From: Phlegmacium glaucopus
Taxonomy: Eukaryota; Basidiomycota; Agaricomycetes; Agaricales; Cortinariaceae
Assembly (NCBI GenBank): GCA_015039465.1
Contig: MU130674.1
Location: 20,025-44,546 of the forward strand
DNA: 24,522 nt
Reading direction: 5' to 3'
Shown: positions 1-9,879 of the stretch, one piece after another
Numbering within the stretch: position 1 is the first letter of the stretch
Layout: each line of letters starts with the position of its first letter
Translations under genes and position numbers: made by a program
Notes under the pieces: generated by a model
What the model was told of the DNA's origin: nothing
Database searches by the model: none
Seen by the model: the letters and a program-made list of their open reading frames with translations, nothing else

Positions 1-1749
1 GCGGAGGAAGTTTTAGCGAAAAAAACCACCAAATATTATCAGTAATTTGATTTATATTAATTAATCATTCCAAAAAATTTATCATTTTCACTTGTATGAC
101 ATAAAAACTCGCGAAGTATTGGTCGTAGTATTATAAGACATAGGGTGTAGAAGAATGTTATACGTTCGAACTATCTTCCAACATTGCGATCGAGTTCATT
201 CATATATCTGAAATTTTTTTTTCTATATTAACGAATGGGTTTGTTTATTTTATTCATAGTGAGAGTAGTTACCAGTATATGGTAAAAGATTCGAAAAGAT
301 TTGGAAACGGTTATCGTCTAAATTGGCCACGTTTGAAGAAGACGAATCGATCACAAAGGGTTAAGAGAACTTCTGTAAGGTTTTAACCTTCCCAAAAGGT
401 CTCTCATCCAAGTCAAAGTCTCCTTTTAAGACTAACTTGCCTAGCTCCTACGATTCTCTTTATATTTATTTCAGAACATTTTATTTTCTTATTTGTATGT
501 ACTTCTTGAAGAAAATACTCGAGTTCGTTCAAGGTGAGCGGTCGACAGTCAACTATTAGTCGTATGAAGAAGAACAATTCGAAACCTTGGAACGATCTCT
601 GCAGACGTTGGTCCGTTTTAAATAACTATCGGATTTCCTGTGTTAATTTTGTCTTTTATTTACATCTTTTCTAATGTTTGACTAAATAAAACTTATTTAG
701 CGAGTTACTCCAGTTTGTAACTCGGGGTAGCACAAGCTTAGGTAAACTAATCAACCTCTCCTCCATTTAGAAGAAGAAGTGTTTGATATGGTTTCATATG
801 AAACCGAACACCTCTCTCAGCTTAGATGAAAGAAAAAGTCGTTACCAATTATTATTTATTTTATTGGTTTTATGGACTAATTGGTTTCGTTCTTGGAAAG
901 GTTCTTATAGTGGACCTTCTATGAGTTATCGAAGTAGTTGGAGAAGTAGTAGACTTTCGAGGAGTTCTATTCAGGTTAGTTGGCAGGTCAATTGAAGTAG
1001 GAGTAGCAGAAGTAGAAGTTGCCATCGACATGGTAAGAAACAGCATGCGACTAAAAATCCACCTGCTCCTACATAGAGGAGTTCTTTTCGAAACCGTCGT
1101 TCCATTTGTCATACGAGGTATGTAGATTTAATATAATCATAGATCTAATTTCTTTTCCTAAACATGATTGGAATAAGCTGCAACAGCTCGTCAGGTTCAG
1201 GATCGGTTCCCGACGAGTTCCTGTGCAACCTCCCTTGCGTATCGAAATAGTAATCGTCTTCGTAATAGTCTACAACGGGTTGGTTCGATCTCATTTCATT
1301 TTTAATAATAGTTAAGTTTTCTTCTCTTTTTTATTGAATGAAATAGAGCCTATGGTATAACTAGTTCTTGTGCGTCACATCAGCGACGTTCTAATCGTGG
1401 GGGTACTAAGGGAACTTAAAGGACTTTCGGATCATTGGCACTGAATTCGAGGGTTAGTTTCCCAACTAATCCACCTCGTAGTTATATCACTCGACAATGG
1501 CGGTCTATACCTAGTATACTAAAACTTCAGGTACGCAGCTTACATTACCTTTAAACCGATCCATACCAGATTTTGTAGTTTCATTCCTATGATATTGTTT
1601 TTCTTATAATATTTGGAATGGTGTTTTACAAGGCAATTTGCAACTTAGCGTTAAAACCGGAAAAGTTAATGAAGTAGTGCCTCAAAAACAGCCACTCCTT
1701 ATAGTAATAGGAACCATCGACCCGCGACCATTCTACATCTTCAGCTAAT
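1..1749. other. Mirror-written block (reversed, not complemented) holding the body of a hAT transposase
   Basis: Neither strand encodes a sensible protein here. Reading the printed bases backwards, from about 1749 down to 1, gives hAT transposase exons with normal introns. The peptides in order are RPATKDNDIPHRQKL (from about 1733), WTSKSYDPYLAVTAHYI (1532 to 1482), WELKSRLLGFQ, LGWATSDNASANDKAMRSL, CMEHTVYLAAKAFLE (1123 to about 1080), an acidic stretch, RTRWGSMFDLIERF, and FNDYYKPPKKAILKEA (48 to 1). Introns read backwards show gtaag/gtatg donors and ag acceptors. The N-to-C order ends at base 1 and resumes in the normal direction at 1800 with GSYSKSYASAWIQAS. This is what an in-place reversal of 1 to about 1749 would give. 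The inner edge is uncertain by about 20 bases; edges at 1749 minus multiples of 3 keep the reading frame across the putative intron. Confidence 0.93.
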
Positions 1750-1799
1750 TGTTTGAATTTTCTCTTCTTTCAATATTCTTTCTAACTTATTTTTATCAG

Positions 1800-2257
1800 C
1801 TGGTTCTTACTCCAAGAGTTATGCTTCAGCTTGGATACAAGCTAGTATCCGAACTCAAGTAGAGGATCAACAAGCAGCTTTAGATCCACAGAAAGAGTTA
1901 CATGATTATCTTCAGAGTCCATTAGAAGAAACATCTAATCCAGTTCGCTGGTGGGGAGTAAGTTCTTATTTTATTGCTTTTATCATTTACTCATTGATAT
2001 TATAGTATCATTCAAAACAATATCCCACTTTATCTTGTATAGCCAGAGATTATTTGGCTATTCAAGGATCTTCAGTAGCATCTGAAAGATCATTTTCAAG
2101 CAGTGGTCAGACTGATACCTTACATCGTAATCGTACTGACCCAACTCTCTTTGGGTATACTCAAATACTCAAAAGTGCATATAAAACTGACCTTCTCAGT
2201 GCAACTGTAGAGGCAAAGGGTCATGAGCCTTCAGATTGGATAGATGTTGATGTCTAG
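1800..2257 (+). CDS. hAT transposase, C-terminal dimerisation region (last two exons)
   Basis: Two exons in normal orientation encode the C-terminus of the hAT transposase. The first (1800-1957) follows an acceptor ttttatcag and encodes GSYSKSYASAWIQAS through SNPVRWWG. A 48-bp GT-AG intron (1958-2005) follows, then YHSKQYPTLSCIARDYLA, GSSVASERSFSSSGQTDTL and a TAG stop at 2255-2257. The W-W-G...YPTLxxxARDYLAIQGSSVASERxFSS pattern is the conserved hAT C-terminal dimerisation domain, needed for transposase multimerisation. The upstream exons are present but mirror-written at 1-1749. These two exons have no frameshift or stop, so the copy may have been recently active. Its transposase would act in the nucleus on the terminal repeats. 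Confidence 0.88.
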
Positions 2258-2314
2258 TAGTATAAAACAACAATTTTGAATATACTGGATTTATTATTTT
2301 TTTTGCTTTTAAAA

Positions 2315-2475
2315 CAATCAGTTCAGTCAGTTCGAACCGGTTCTTGAACTGAACTGAACTGATAGAACCGGTTCTACCAGTTCAGTTCTCAGTTCAGTTC
2401 AGTTCAGGAAAAATTTAGTCAGTTCAGTTCTCAGTTCAGCAGAAAGTGCCACTGAACTGAACTGAACTGAACTTT
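2315..2475. repeat. hAT subterminal repeats, GTTCAG/CTGAAC clusters
   Basis: Dense short repeats of the hexamer GTTCAG occur in both orientations, with two copies of the palindromic core aaccggtt (around 2336 and 2367). Clustered subterminal hexamers are typical of hAT elements, where they bind the transposase. They lie between the transposase stop codon and the terminal inverted repeat. The clusters change orientation several times, so the single strand could fold into hairpins. Confidence 0.75.
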
Positions 2476-2485
2476 GGCATCACTA
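2472..2485 (-). repeat. hAT right terminal inverted repeat, TAGTGATGCCAAAG
   Basis: This sequence lies exactly where the GTTCAG repeats stop and interrupted coding sequence of the neighbouring gene starts. The next bases (cgtgatgcc, 2488-2496) nearly repeat the end in opposite orientation, forming an almost palindromic boundary ggcatcac-tagt-cgtgatgcc. The partner repeat is outside the window, so the exact end is uncertain by one or two bases. Confidence 0.6.
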
Positions 2486-5400
2486 GTCGTGATGCCCGAT
2501 CTAAGAAGAGCCGTTGCACTGCCCATTCGACTTCTGTTCCATCGCAAGCATAAGATACAACGCAAACTCCTCTGTCAATCAACCCATCCAGAACTTTGAT
2601 CAGAAGCGTGAGGAGAGCTGGTGCATCCATTGAATTAATCGGGAGTGCAGCCACAATAATAGGGGTAGTTTTTGGTGCAGGAATTGTCAAACACCACAAT
2701 CGGACCTGGGGTGATTTTAATAAATATAGAAAAGCAAAGAGAGTAGTTACGACTCATACCTTGGTTGCTTTGTCTGCCCCCGCCATTTCAGTTGCCTCCT
2801 TAACAGACTCTGGATCCATGACTCGCCGTGGGCCATCTGTCCCACCAACCAGAAAATAAGATTCCTGCTCTGCATCCCAGTAGAGGCGGTATGTTGCAAA
2901 AAGTTTGGTATCATCGCAACTGAGAGCAACCGGACCATTGAAATCTAAAGCAGCAAGATGGTTGGCCACCAGATCAAAGGAGCGGTCGCATATTTCCATA
3001 GGAAAGCGGGGTTGGCATGCTTCTTTTTTTCTAAACAAATGTTCAGACAAGAGCGCTAACATCTAAAAAGGAATCTTACCGTAAATTTCATTCCGTTGGC
3101 ATCGGCAAGTACTCCCTCAGGGCATTATATGCGCGTGGACTATGTGTTTGTGTAATGTGGCACATCTCTTCCCATGCAGGTGCGTAGTGGAAGTTTTGCA
3201 TGCGGACACCACGCTCTTCTTTATCATGCTTGGTGACCATGGCTTGGAGAAGGCCATTGAAAACCTCATTGTTGTATTTGCCACTAAGAGCGCCTTGTGC
3301 ATATCGCACAAATGGGCTTGACTTGGCGTTCTAAAGGAAGTTTGATCAGCGAAACATTAAGGTAAAAATACAATGCTGTTGAGATACCTCGTCTTCAACA
3401 ATCTCTCGAACTCCTATAGTGCGAGCATAGACTTTGCCCAGCAGTTTGTTTCTGAAGCGGTGGTTGACAAAGATGATCTTTTGGTCAGATGGAGGTGGGC
3501 GACGAATAGCATTTTTGAATGCTTTACTCTGAAGGATGGCATGGCATTCCAAACAGGGCTTTGGGCGTTTTGCGGCCATTGATCGGTCAGCAACCTCCTT
3601 CTGACATGAAGTTGAGAAAATACGTAAGTTAGCATGATCATTCCTCCACTTCCATTCGTGCATTTGGATGTCAACCACTTTCTGCCTATTCTTTTTTATC
3701 GTAAGCTTGCTAAAAAGCTTCTTGAACAGATCTTTTGCGATAACCGGCAGTGACCTTCCACCTCCTCCAAGAGCTCCTGTCTGCTTCAGGTACTGCACCA
3801 CCTTGGGATTATCAGCATCCGTTAGTCCAGGACAAGGCACCCCAGTGTGAGGCTTCATCTCCTTTTCATCCTCATTTTCGCTGACTCTAACCATGGTATC
3901 CACCTTCTTTGCCTGCTTCGTGACAAATCCCATCGTGAAGAGACTTGGAGTTTTGAGTTTTCGGCCAGGCTTCAATCCCATTTTCTCTTTGCAACTTTCC
4001 AAGTGATTCTTCCATCGCACAAAGTCATAAGGCTCCTTTACTTTTACAGGTTTGCCACAGACAGAATGGCGAGCTATGGTAATATCATCTGACTCAAACT
4101 CGGCATCGGCGTCGGTAGTAAGGATCTTGTTCTTCCATGCTTGATGTTTTGCTGGATCAACCTTGAACGTCCCTTCTGTCAATCGTTGTCGGAGTGCTCG
4201 TGAAGCAGCTGCAGATTTGCTTGTACCATCGCCGGCTTTGATATATTTTCTTGCAGGCCGCTTTTCTCCTTCTGAAAAATAGCTGGAACCACTTTCGGAA
4301 TCGCTGGAGTTGTCTTTTGTACGTTTGAAGCGTGCCTTTGTTTTTTCCATTGGGCGCTTCAACCAACTCTGCAGTTTGGTGGTTTCGGAAAGCAGTTGGT
4401 CCGTGGTATCACCTGGATTTTCACGTTCGAAAGTGGACTCCTTTTCCCAAAGACTTGAAGCTGGGTAGTCTGATTCTGAATCTGCGACTGCACTTCCTGT
4501 TGTACCAGCCATGCTAATGTCATCGCCTCTGGTTCCACCTTCATCACTGCTGTTTGAGTCTGTCTCTGAGTCGTAGTTGGGGGGTTGTGGAAGTGAATTA
4601 AAGAAGGGGTTGAGTAGTTCAGAAATTGCAAAGGCTCGGACTGGGACAGCACTTCGTTGAGGTGTATTGGTACCTGGTGAATTTGCTATCGCTGATGGTG
4701 CAGATGTTTTGTTGGCGAGGGCTTTTTCCGCAGATGCAAAACAGATGAACCATGAAAGTCTTTCTGCAACTGCGCGTTCTGTACTCCAAAGAGGCTGGTC
4801 AAGAACCGCATGGGCAATAGTATTCACTGCGATAATTGGACAGGAATATGTATCTTCTTGTATGGCATGTGGAAGCATATTTCCTTGATTCTTGAACCGC
4901 CTTCCAAAGGCCTCCTTGAGCCATCCTTGCAAAAGTGAAACAAATTTCGTTGGAGCACCTGAGCCTTTTCCTACGGCATACAGTGAATCTCCTGTAAACG
5001 CAATGAGCCCCAAACTCTGGATAGATCTCTGGAATTCATACCAAAGGAAAAGGTTCGTCTTTTAAAGTCAATTTTACCGGCAATCCAGTGGTTGCTATTG
5101 ACATGTAATGGGAAGTACAACTGTTCGAGAAGTTCTTCTTTTGCCTGGCTCACAAACTTGCTGAGGATCTTTTGGGATTTGGGTGCCTTCTCTTGGACTG
5201 TGCTGATTGCGAGGGCAAAGGAAAGATCGATAACTTGGGTCTTGGGCTTTGGATTGTGCGATAATTTGGCATGCAGTTCCTCCACCATCATGTTGATATG
5301 CTCATCAGTTAACCAGACAGTCGCAAGCAATTTTGCTAGGTGCAATGTTGTAGTGTGTTGATTACAGTAAGACATTTTGGAATTCCACGGAACCGACCGA

Positions 5401-5978
5401 AATAATTGTTGGACTTGGTGAATCAGTTCCAGTGGTGTCTTGCTTTTGGATTTGCTGCCTTCTCGATCCACCCATAACACGCTCGCCTTCCAAAGAGCCT
5501 GGACTTCATGGCACCGTATGAGCTCTTTCCAAAATGAAATTGTCCATAATGGGAGACGGTCAGTCCCATCATTAAAACGTTGATCCACAACTGATTTGGC
5601 ACCATCAAGCCAGGCCTGACCATAGGCAGCTTCAAGGTTTTTGATAAATTCTGGTGAAGGAACTGGTCGTGATATCAAGGCATCGTTGTTGGCAGTTGGG
5701 CTGTCAGTACTGAACCAGGTACTTGTCTTGCTGGATATGATTTCCGATGACAGCCGCGGTAGCTTGAATGAAAGGAAGTCGACAATAGACAAAGTTGGGT
5801 GGGGTAGCTGGGCTTGGTGAGTGAAATTGTCTGGTATCTCGAGGGATGCATCCTTTGCAGATGTGACATGGCCTGGAAGGATTGCCCACTCGTACTTTTT
5901 CCCCCTCCCGATCCACTCTTTCTCTTCAAACAATTCATCTTCATCGACTTCAATGACTGTGCCTTGGGAGATGTCCAT
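2486..5978 (-). pseudogene. Ulp1-type cysteine protease fused to a P-element-like transposase domain, truncated by hAT insertion
   Basis: Five exons are joined by consensus introns: 5978-5042, 4991-3388, 3330-3080, 3030-2760 and 2705-2486 (introns 4992-5041, 3331-3387, 3031-3079, 2706-2759). The start is ATG at 5978 (MDISQGTVIEVDEDELFEEK). The N-terminal part holds a Ulp1/SUMO-protease catalytic set: His in NSNHWIAGKIDF, Asp in FSFGDSL (restored across intron 1), Gln and Cys in HAIQEDTYSCPIIAVN. An acidic, serine-rich linker follows, then a Cys/His motif (SVCGKPV...NHLESC), CPGLTDADNP, and a region with LSCDDTKLF and VVSYACDGTEVE. Their spacing resembles the first two acidic residues of P-element/THAP9-like RNase H transposases; that part is my inference. 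The gene is broken: a TGA at 3088-3090 interrupts PMPTE/NLRKKEACQ (probably a former CGA), and the hAT removes the C-terminus after LFLDRASR. Confidence 0.78.
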
Positions 5979-6091
5979 AATAAGTGAGAATTTTGCCAAA
6001 CGGAGACAGAAGGTGGTGTCAGGACAGGGTTGGGTTAGGGCAGTGCTGGGCAGCGTTGTTGCTACACTCAAATCAACGAGGACAAGATAGC

Positions 6092-6215
6092 AAAAAATAA
6101 AATAAAATAAAAACAAACATATATCATGCACTATAGGAGATTCGAACACTCAACCTACTGGAAAACTGCACAAAGGGTAACCTTATACACAATTAGACTA
6201 CTCGACCATGGGACT
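6092..6215 (-). mobile_element. tRNA-related SINE-like sequence
   Basis: On the minus strand TGGTCGAGTAG (6208-6198) fits an RNA polymerase III A box, and GTTCGAATC (6147-6139) fits a B box, about 50 bases apart. Downstream on that strand is a T/A-rich tail with several TTTTA units (about 6120-6092). The acceptor and anticodon stems do not fold into a convincing tRNA, so a decayed tRNA-derived retroposon is likelier than a tRNA gene. It ends about 115 bases before the ATG of the Ulp1-transposase gene. The stretch to 6390 contains several tccgga motifs and may be part of the same repeat. Confidence 0.45.
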
Positions 6216-6389
6216 TTATGTCCGGACTCAAGCCTGAGGGCATATGGACCTTCAGGGGATCTTGTCCGGTCCCAGGATCTGGCTAATTTCAGGTTTTGAC
6301 CAGTTTCTGTCCGGATTGGCACCCGGCCGTTTCGCGAAAATTCAGAAAATTTGTCCGGATTGGGATCTAACTGTTTGCGCAATAGACGG

Positions 6390-8300
6390 GGGTCCTCGGT
6401 AACAACGATAAGTCGTTTGTACCCCACAATCCTTGACAAGATTTCTCTCACCCCTGTCGAACCCCGCATTTCATTTCATCAGAGCCTTGTCGTTCCATGA
6501 ACACGCATTCAATTGGATACCAAATGGGTACTCTCACTCTCGCACGCGGATCTAGGCAAAAACATGTGTTTTCTCAACGGGACGCCGTTTCCTAGCGTTT
6601 CCTGCCTTTTCCCTCGATGATCAGCGGCAATTAGAAATGTGATTGTTGGTTCCTTTACCAGTAATGTTGGTCAATCTGCGGCTTCACCCTGGCATAGCTC
6701 CTGGCATATCTAAAAGTCCTGATTAGATTTTGGAACAATATTCGATTTCGACTGGAGGGGTTGGCTCGTCGCCTATGGTCGCAGTCTGATGCCGCCTAAG
6801 TATACTCAAATGAACGCAGATGAACCTCTGGTTCATCTATCTGTCTTGCTGATGGGCTCTCGGGTTCTGGGAGGCTACAAGAAATGATCGGTTCAGCTAC
6901 TTGAATCAACCCATCCTTTTTATGAAGTATAAGAAAGCCATATATGGATGCTTCTGTTCCGACCGGTTGGTGACAAATTTAACTAGAGTATCTGGGGTAG
7001 GGTGAGCCTTAATCAAGAAGGCCCTTTTTTACTTCCATTAATTGGAAGGCGCATGTTACTCAAGTTAGTAGTTACATGATCAGGAAAAAGGAGGGTTCTT
7101 CCAATCGGCCTCTAAATAATTTGGTGTTTGTCAAGCCATCCTATCGGATACCGGCACTTAATACTTGTGAGCGTAAGAATTAAGCACAGATTAACGGGAT
7201 AACTTGGGTAGATTGTCCATGGCCACGTACGTATACATACAAGCACCGACTCCTGACAAATGGGTTGTACAATTTCCTACTAATTACCTTGGTCACAATC
7301 GCCTTCGCGTCACTGGCAATCACCTAGATCAAGGATCAACAATTACTTCGTCACCCTTTCCTCGTACACATCGTCAACGAGCTATTGCGGAACAGATCCA
7401 AATACTCCTAATCCAGATTTTGGAACCCGAATAGGATTGACGAAATGAACGAATAATTTTACCAAGGGAAGAGAAAAAATGAGAAAGTCGGAACAAGATG
7501 CCACTCTTCGCGTGTTTAGCGATAAATTTGGCGAGGTGACAAGATTAAGAGTCTCTTCGCCAGTTGGCCGAATCCAGTAATGCAAAACCGAACTAGGATA
7601 AGAAACAACATCAGCGAAAATAAATCAATAATGGTATAGAGACATACAGTTCCCGTATCTCGGAGATGCACAGCATACGAGTATTTGATTCCTTGACGGG
7701 CATATATCCAGTCAAGAACGTTGCCTGGAGTGGCGTATAACATCGAACATAAACTTCCAGTCTTAAAATCAAAAGGACACTCAGTTATCAAACAAAAAAG
7801 AGAGTTTGGATACCTGGAACACGGTCCCATGAGCAGTTTTTAATGACTGAGTTGCACCAAAGGCAACCTCCAATTGATCTTCAGCATCTTCTGAAAAGCA
7901 TCTTCCGAAAAACGCCGACATTATGGAGTAGAAAAAAAATTTAAGTGCCCAAACGCAGAATAAATCCAAAGCCAGACGCACGCATCTGTCCATAACTTGC
8001 GATAAAACCTATTACATTTGGGAGTGTAAAATACCCAATTGGCAATGCTATTGACTTCAGAGCACTGGAATGCCCGAGCACGTGGATACAAATGTGAACA
8101 TGTGTCTGTTGGTGAGCCATCGCACTTGGTTGCGTTGGCGTCGACTACCTCTATCGCGTCTGGTTTCCATTCATATCCCTAAGAGAAAGCCCGTTGAGAG
8201 ACCAAGGCCAACAAATCCGAAACAAAGCAGATGCAAGGCAAATGGAGACATACCCAGTTGCTGTTAAGACCGGCCGAGATGAGATTAAGAGAATACGGGA
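6390..8300 (+). repeat. Segmental duplication 1, upstream copy
   Basis: Starting near ggtaacaacgataagtcg (6397), this stretch matches 9880-12170 in the same orientation with many small differences. Shared landmarks are tctaggcaaaaacatgtg (6551 and 10013), cacatcgtcaacgagctat (7367; cacatcgtcaacgggctat at 10793), ttggccgaatccagtaatg (7563 and 11459) and gccgagatgagattaagag (8273 and 12143). Similarity is lost just after 8300. About 470 bases at 10860-11330 of the other copy are absent here, around 7435. The first kilobase (6390-7430) has no coding potential that I recognise; the second holds an M14 remnant. Confidence 0.85.
7440..8290 (-). pseudogene. Decayed M14-family metallocarboxypeptidase remnant, copy 1
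   Basis: Fragments in the order expected for a zinc carboxypeptidase C-terminal half lie on the minus strand. They are GLNSNWV (about 8275, like the DLNRNW motif), LWIYSAFG (about 7965), QLEVAFGATQSLKTAHGT (about 7880), LDWIYARQGIKYSYAVHL (about 7715-7662) followed by RDTGT, and WIRPTGEETLNLV (about 7583). GT-AG introns fit between some pieces (for example after HGTVFQ). The family's FxLPEEWIRPTGEE block has lost about 8 bases before WIRP, shifting the frame, and a further 4-base loss follows ETLNLV. Frame changes are frequent, so no functional protein is expected. Assignment rests on short motifs recalled from the family. Confidence 0.55.
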
Positions 8301-9879
8301 ACAGGTCAGGTGCTTAAAATTTAAATTCACTACTTATCAAATGACTATAAGAGGGCCCATATCTACTTTGGAGTTCTCTCTTTTCCCTCCTTTCTTTTGA
8401 ACTCGAGCGCCCTATCCATCGCTTGCAGAAATTCAACTGCCACTCTCGCTCGGTTTCTTTGTTCGCCCTATCACTGGTTACGAGTCCTATTTATAGGACT
8501 CGTTCTTTTATGGAGCGGTCTCCACCAGGATTTTGTTGACGCTTAATGCGCCGGCAAACGCCGTGTTCTATTTTAGTAGTGCCGCAGTCATAGGCATTTC
8601 TTCCCCTTCCTTCCCTCATCTTCCTCGTAACTTCAACAACCATTGACGCTACCACCACCGGTCCACCGCTGCCTGACCTGGTCAAAAAAGTTACAATTTA
8701 TCAAGAATATGATAGGAACCCTTAGTGTGGGTCCTCATTTTCGTCAAAATGAGCTTATTGTTTACCCACAGTGCTCACTCTCATGCTACCGTTGTTACAT
8801 TCCGCAATCTCATTGAACCGAGCATGGCGAGGGACTCGTAAATTCCATGCAACTCAATGGCACTCAGGCTATGTTCCTTCCGTTCCTTCATCTGGGACTA
8901 TCTCTAGTTCGGTTAGTCGACTAATAATGCTGGCCCACTCTCCTCGCCTGGATTCCTTTGATTTTCATCATTCTATCTATATTCTTTTGATTCTCATGGA
9001 TCTCGGTACTAGAACAGTTGTTTCGATGACAGTCTCTGGGGTCTCTTCTAAGGCCACTCACAGGTCTTCTGGCCTCGTCTCTCGTTCGGTCAGATCTTGG
9101 GGAACAAACTTGTGTTCAATATGACGAATTGTAGCGCCAAAGGGAACTGAAATTGGAACGAGAAAGCAGTTTTGAAAGCGAGGATTAACAGGCATTTGAG
9201 GGTACGAAGGAGTGAGCATTTCCCTCCCTCTCCACCTTTGAGGTTTGTCGTTCGCATCTTATTTTGATTTTTACGTTGTGCCTACTATCAAAGGTAGCCT
9301 CCCTAGCCCTTCCCCTTTTCTGACTATCTATATCATCCCCAAGCTATACATTCTTCCTCCTAAAAACAGTTCATACGTCGTCCATCAATCGATTGATGGT
9401 GAGGCTGTCAGACATTTTCAATTACGTGTTCTGCAAATAATCGGACATCATCCGAGTGGCTAAAGAAGGACTGATAACTGTAGAGAGAAGGGAACTTGAA
9501 CGGGGAGAGGAATTTACACTCCAAGTTATGATCCCGGTATTAAGTTGGCGATATGTTATTATTGATTCTTATCTGAAATGAGTAGCTTCTTACGTCTTTT
9601 CATCCCGAACAGGCTAATGTGCGTTGACAATAAGCAAGGAATGCCGAAGGGGATCCAAGAGAACCAGTTCATCATCCAGGAAACTCGCAAAAAAGGGAAA
9701 GGGGACCCATTGCAGCGTTTTTTTCTCAAGACTCATTTTTGGGTTACATAAATGCATGGAGTATTGACAGATCTTCCGCGACATACGGATCTTGGGTTTC
9801 CTCAAGAATTTAAATAAGTATCTTAGATGTCTCTAGGTACCGGGCACTTCCAAATCTCCCGGGCCTGGGATCAAAGTTA
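8301..9879. other. Spacer between the duplication copies, no recognised gene
   Basis: No homology is visible to either duplication copy or to any family I recognise. The longest open frame (8771-9124, plus) is serine-rich and low in complexity, with no domain, no plausible intron structure and no conserved neighbour. I do not call it a gene. The short imperfect hairpin cgagtcctatttataggactcg at about 8479-8500 is the only local structure that I noticed. Confidence 0.5.

Larger units (their letters stand above)
1..2485 (+). mobile_element. hAT-superfamily DNA transposon, 5' end outside the window
   Basis: The element contains a hAT transposase (body in the mirrored block, C-terminus at 1800-2257), a GTTCAG-rich subterminal region and a right terminal sequence ending ...ctttggcatcacta at about 2485. 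As a terminal inverted repeat this reads TAGTGATGCCAAAG. To its right the sequence becomes coding sequence of a different gene on the minus strand, which fixes the element boundary to within a few bases. The left end and one copy of the expected 8-bp target duplication lie outside the window; gtcgtgat (2486-2493) is the candidate right copy. Superfamily assignment rests on the transposase motifs, especially the C-terminal dimerisation region with DYLAIQGSSVASERSFSS. Confidence 0.85.

Noticed and set aside
783..1315. Open frames on both strands of the left end, such as 783-995 and 1112-870
   Set aside because: They lie in the mirror-written block; the true coding sequence is read backwards along the plus strand, so these frames are meaningless.
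1..1749. A genomic inversion of the transposon body
   Set aside because: An inversion would place the coding sequence on the minus strand as reverse complement; it is not there.
6139..6208. Intact tRNA gene on the minus strand
   Set aside because: A and B boxes are present but acceptor and anticodon stems do not pair, so a SINE-like origin is preferred.
7204..7434. Open frame with HRQRAIAEQIQIL, partly conserved at 10708-10896
   Set aside because: Conservation is due to the segmental duplication; the upstream parts differ in frame and no domain is recognisable.
8771..9124. 117-codon open frame
   Set aside because: Serine-rich low-complexity frame with no domain, splice context or conservation visible.
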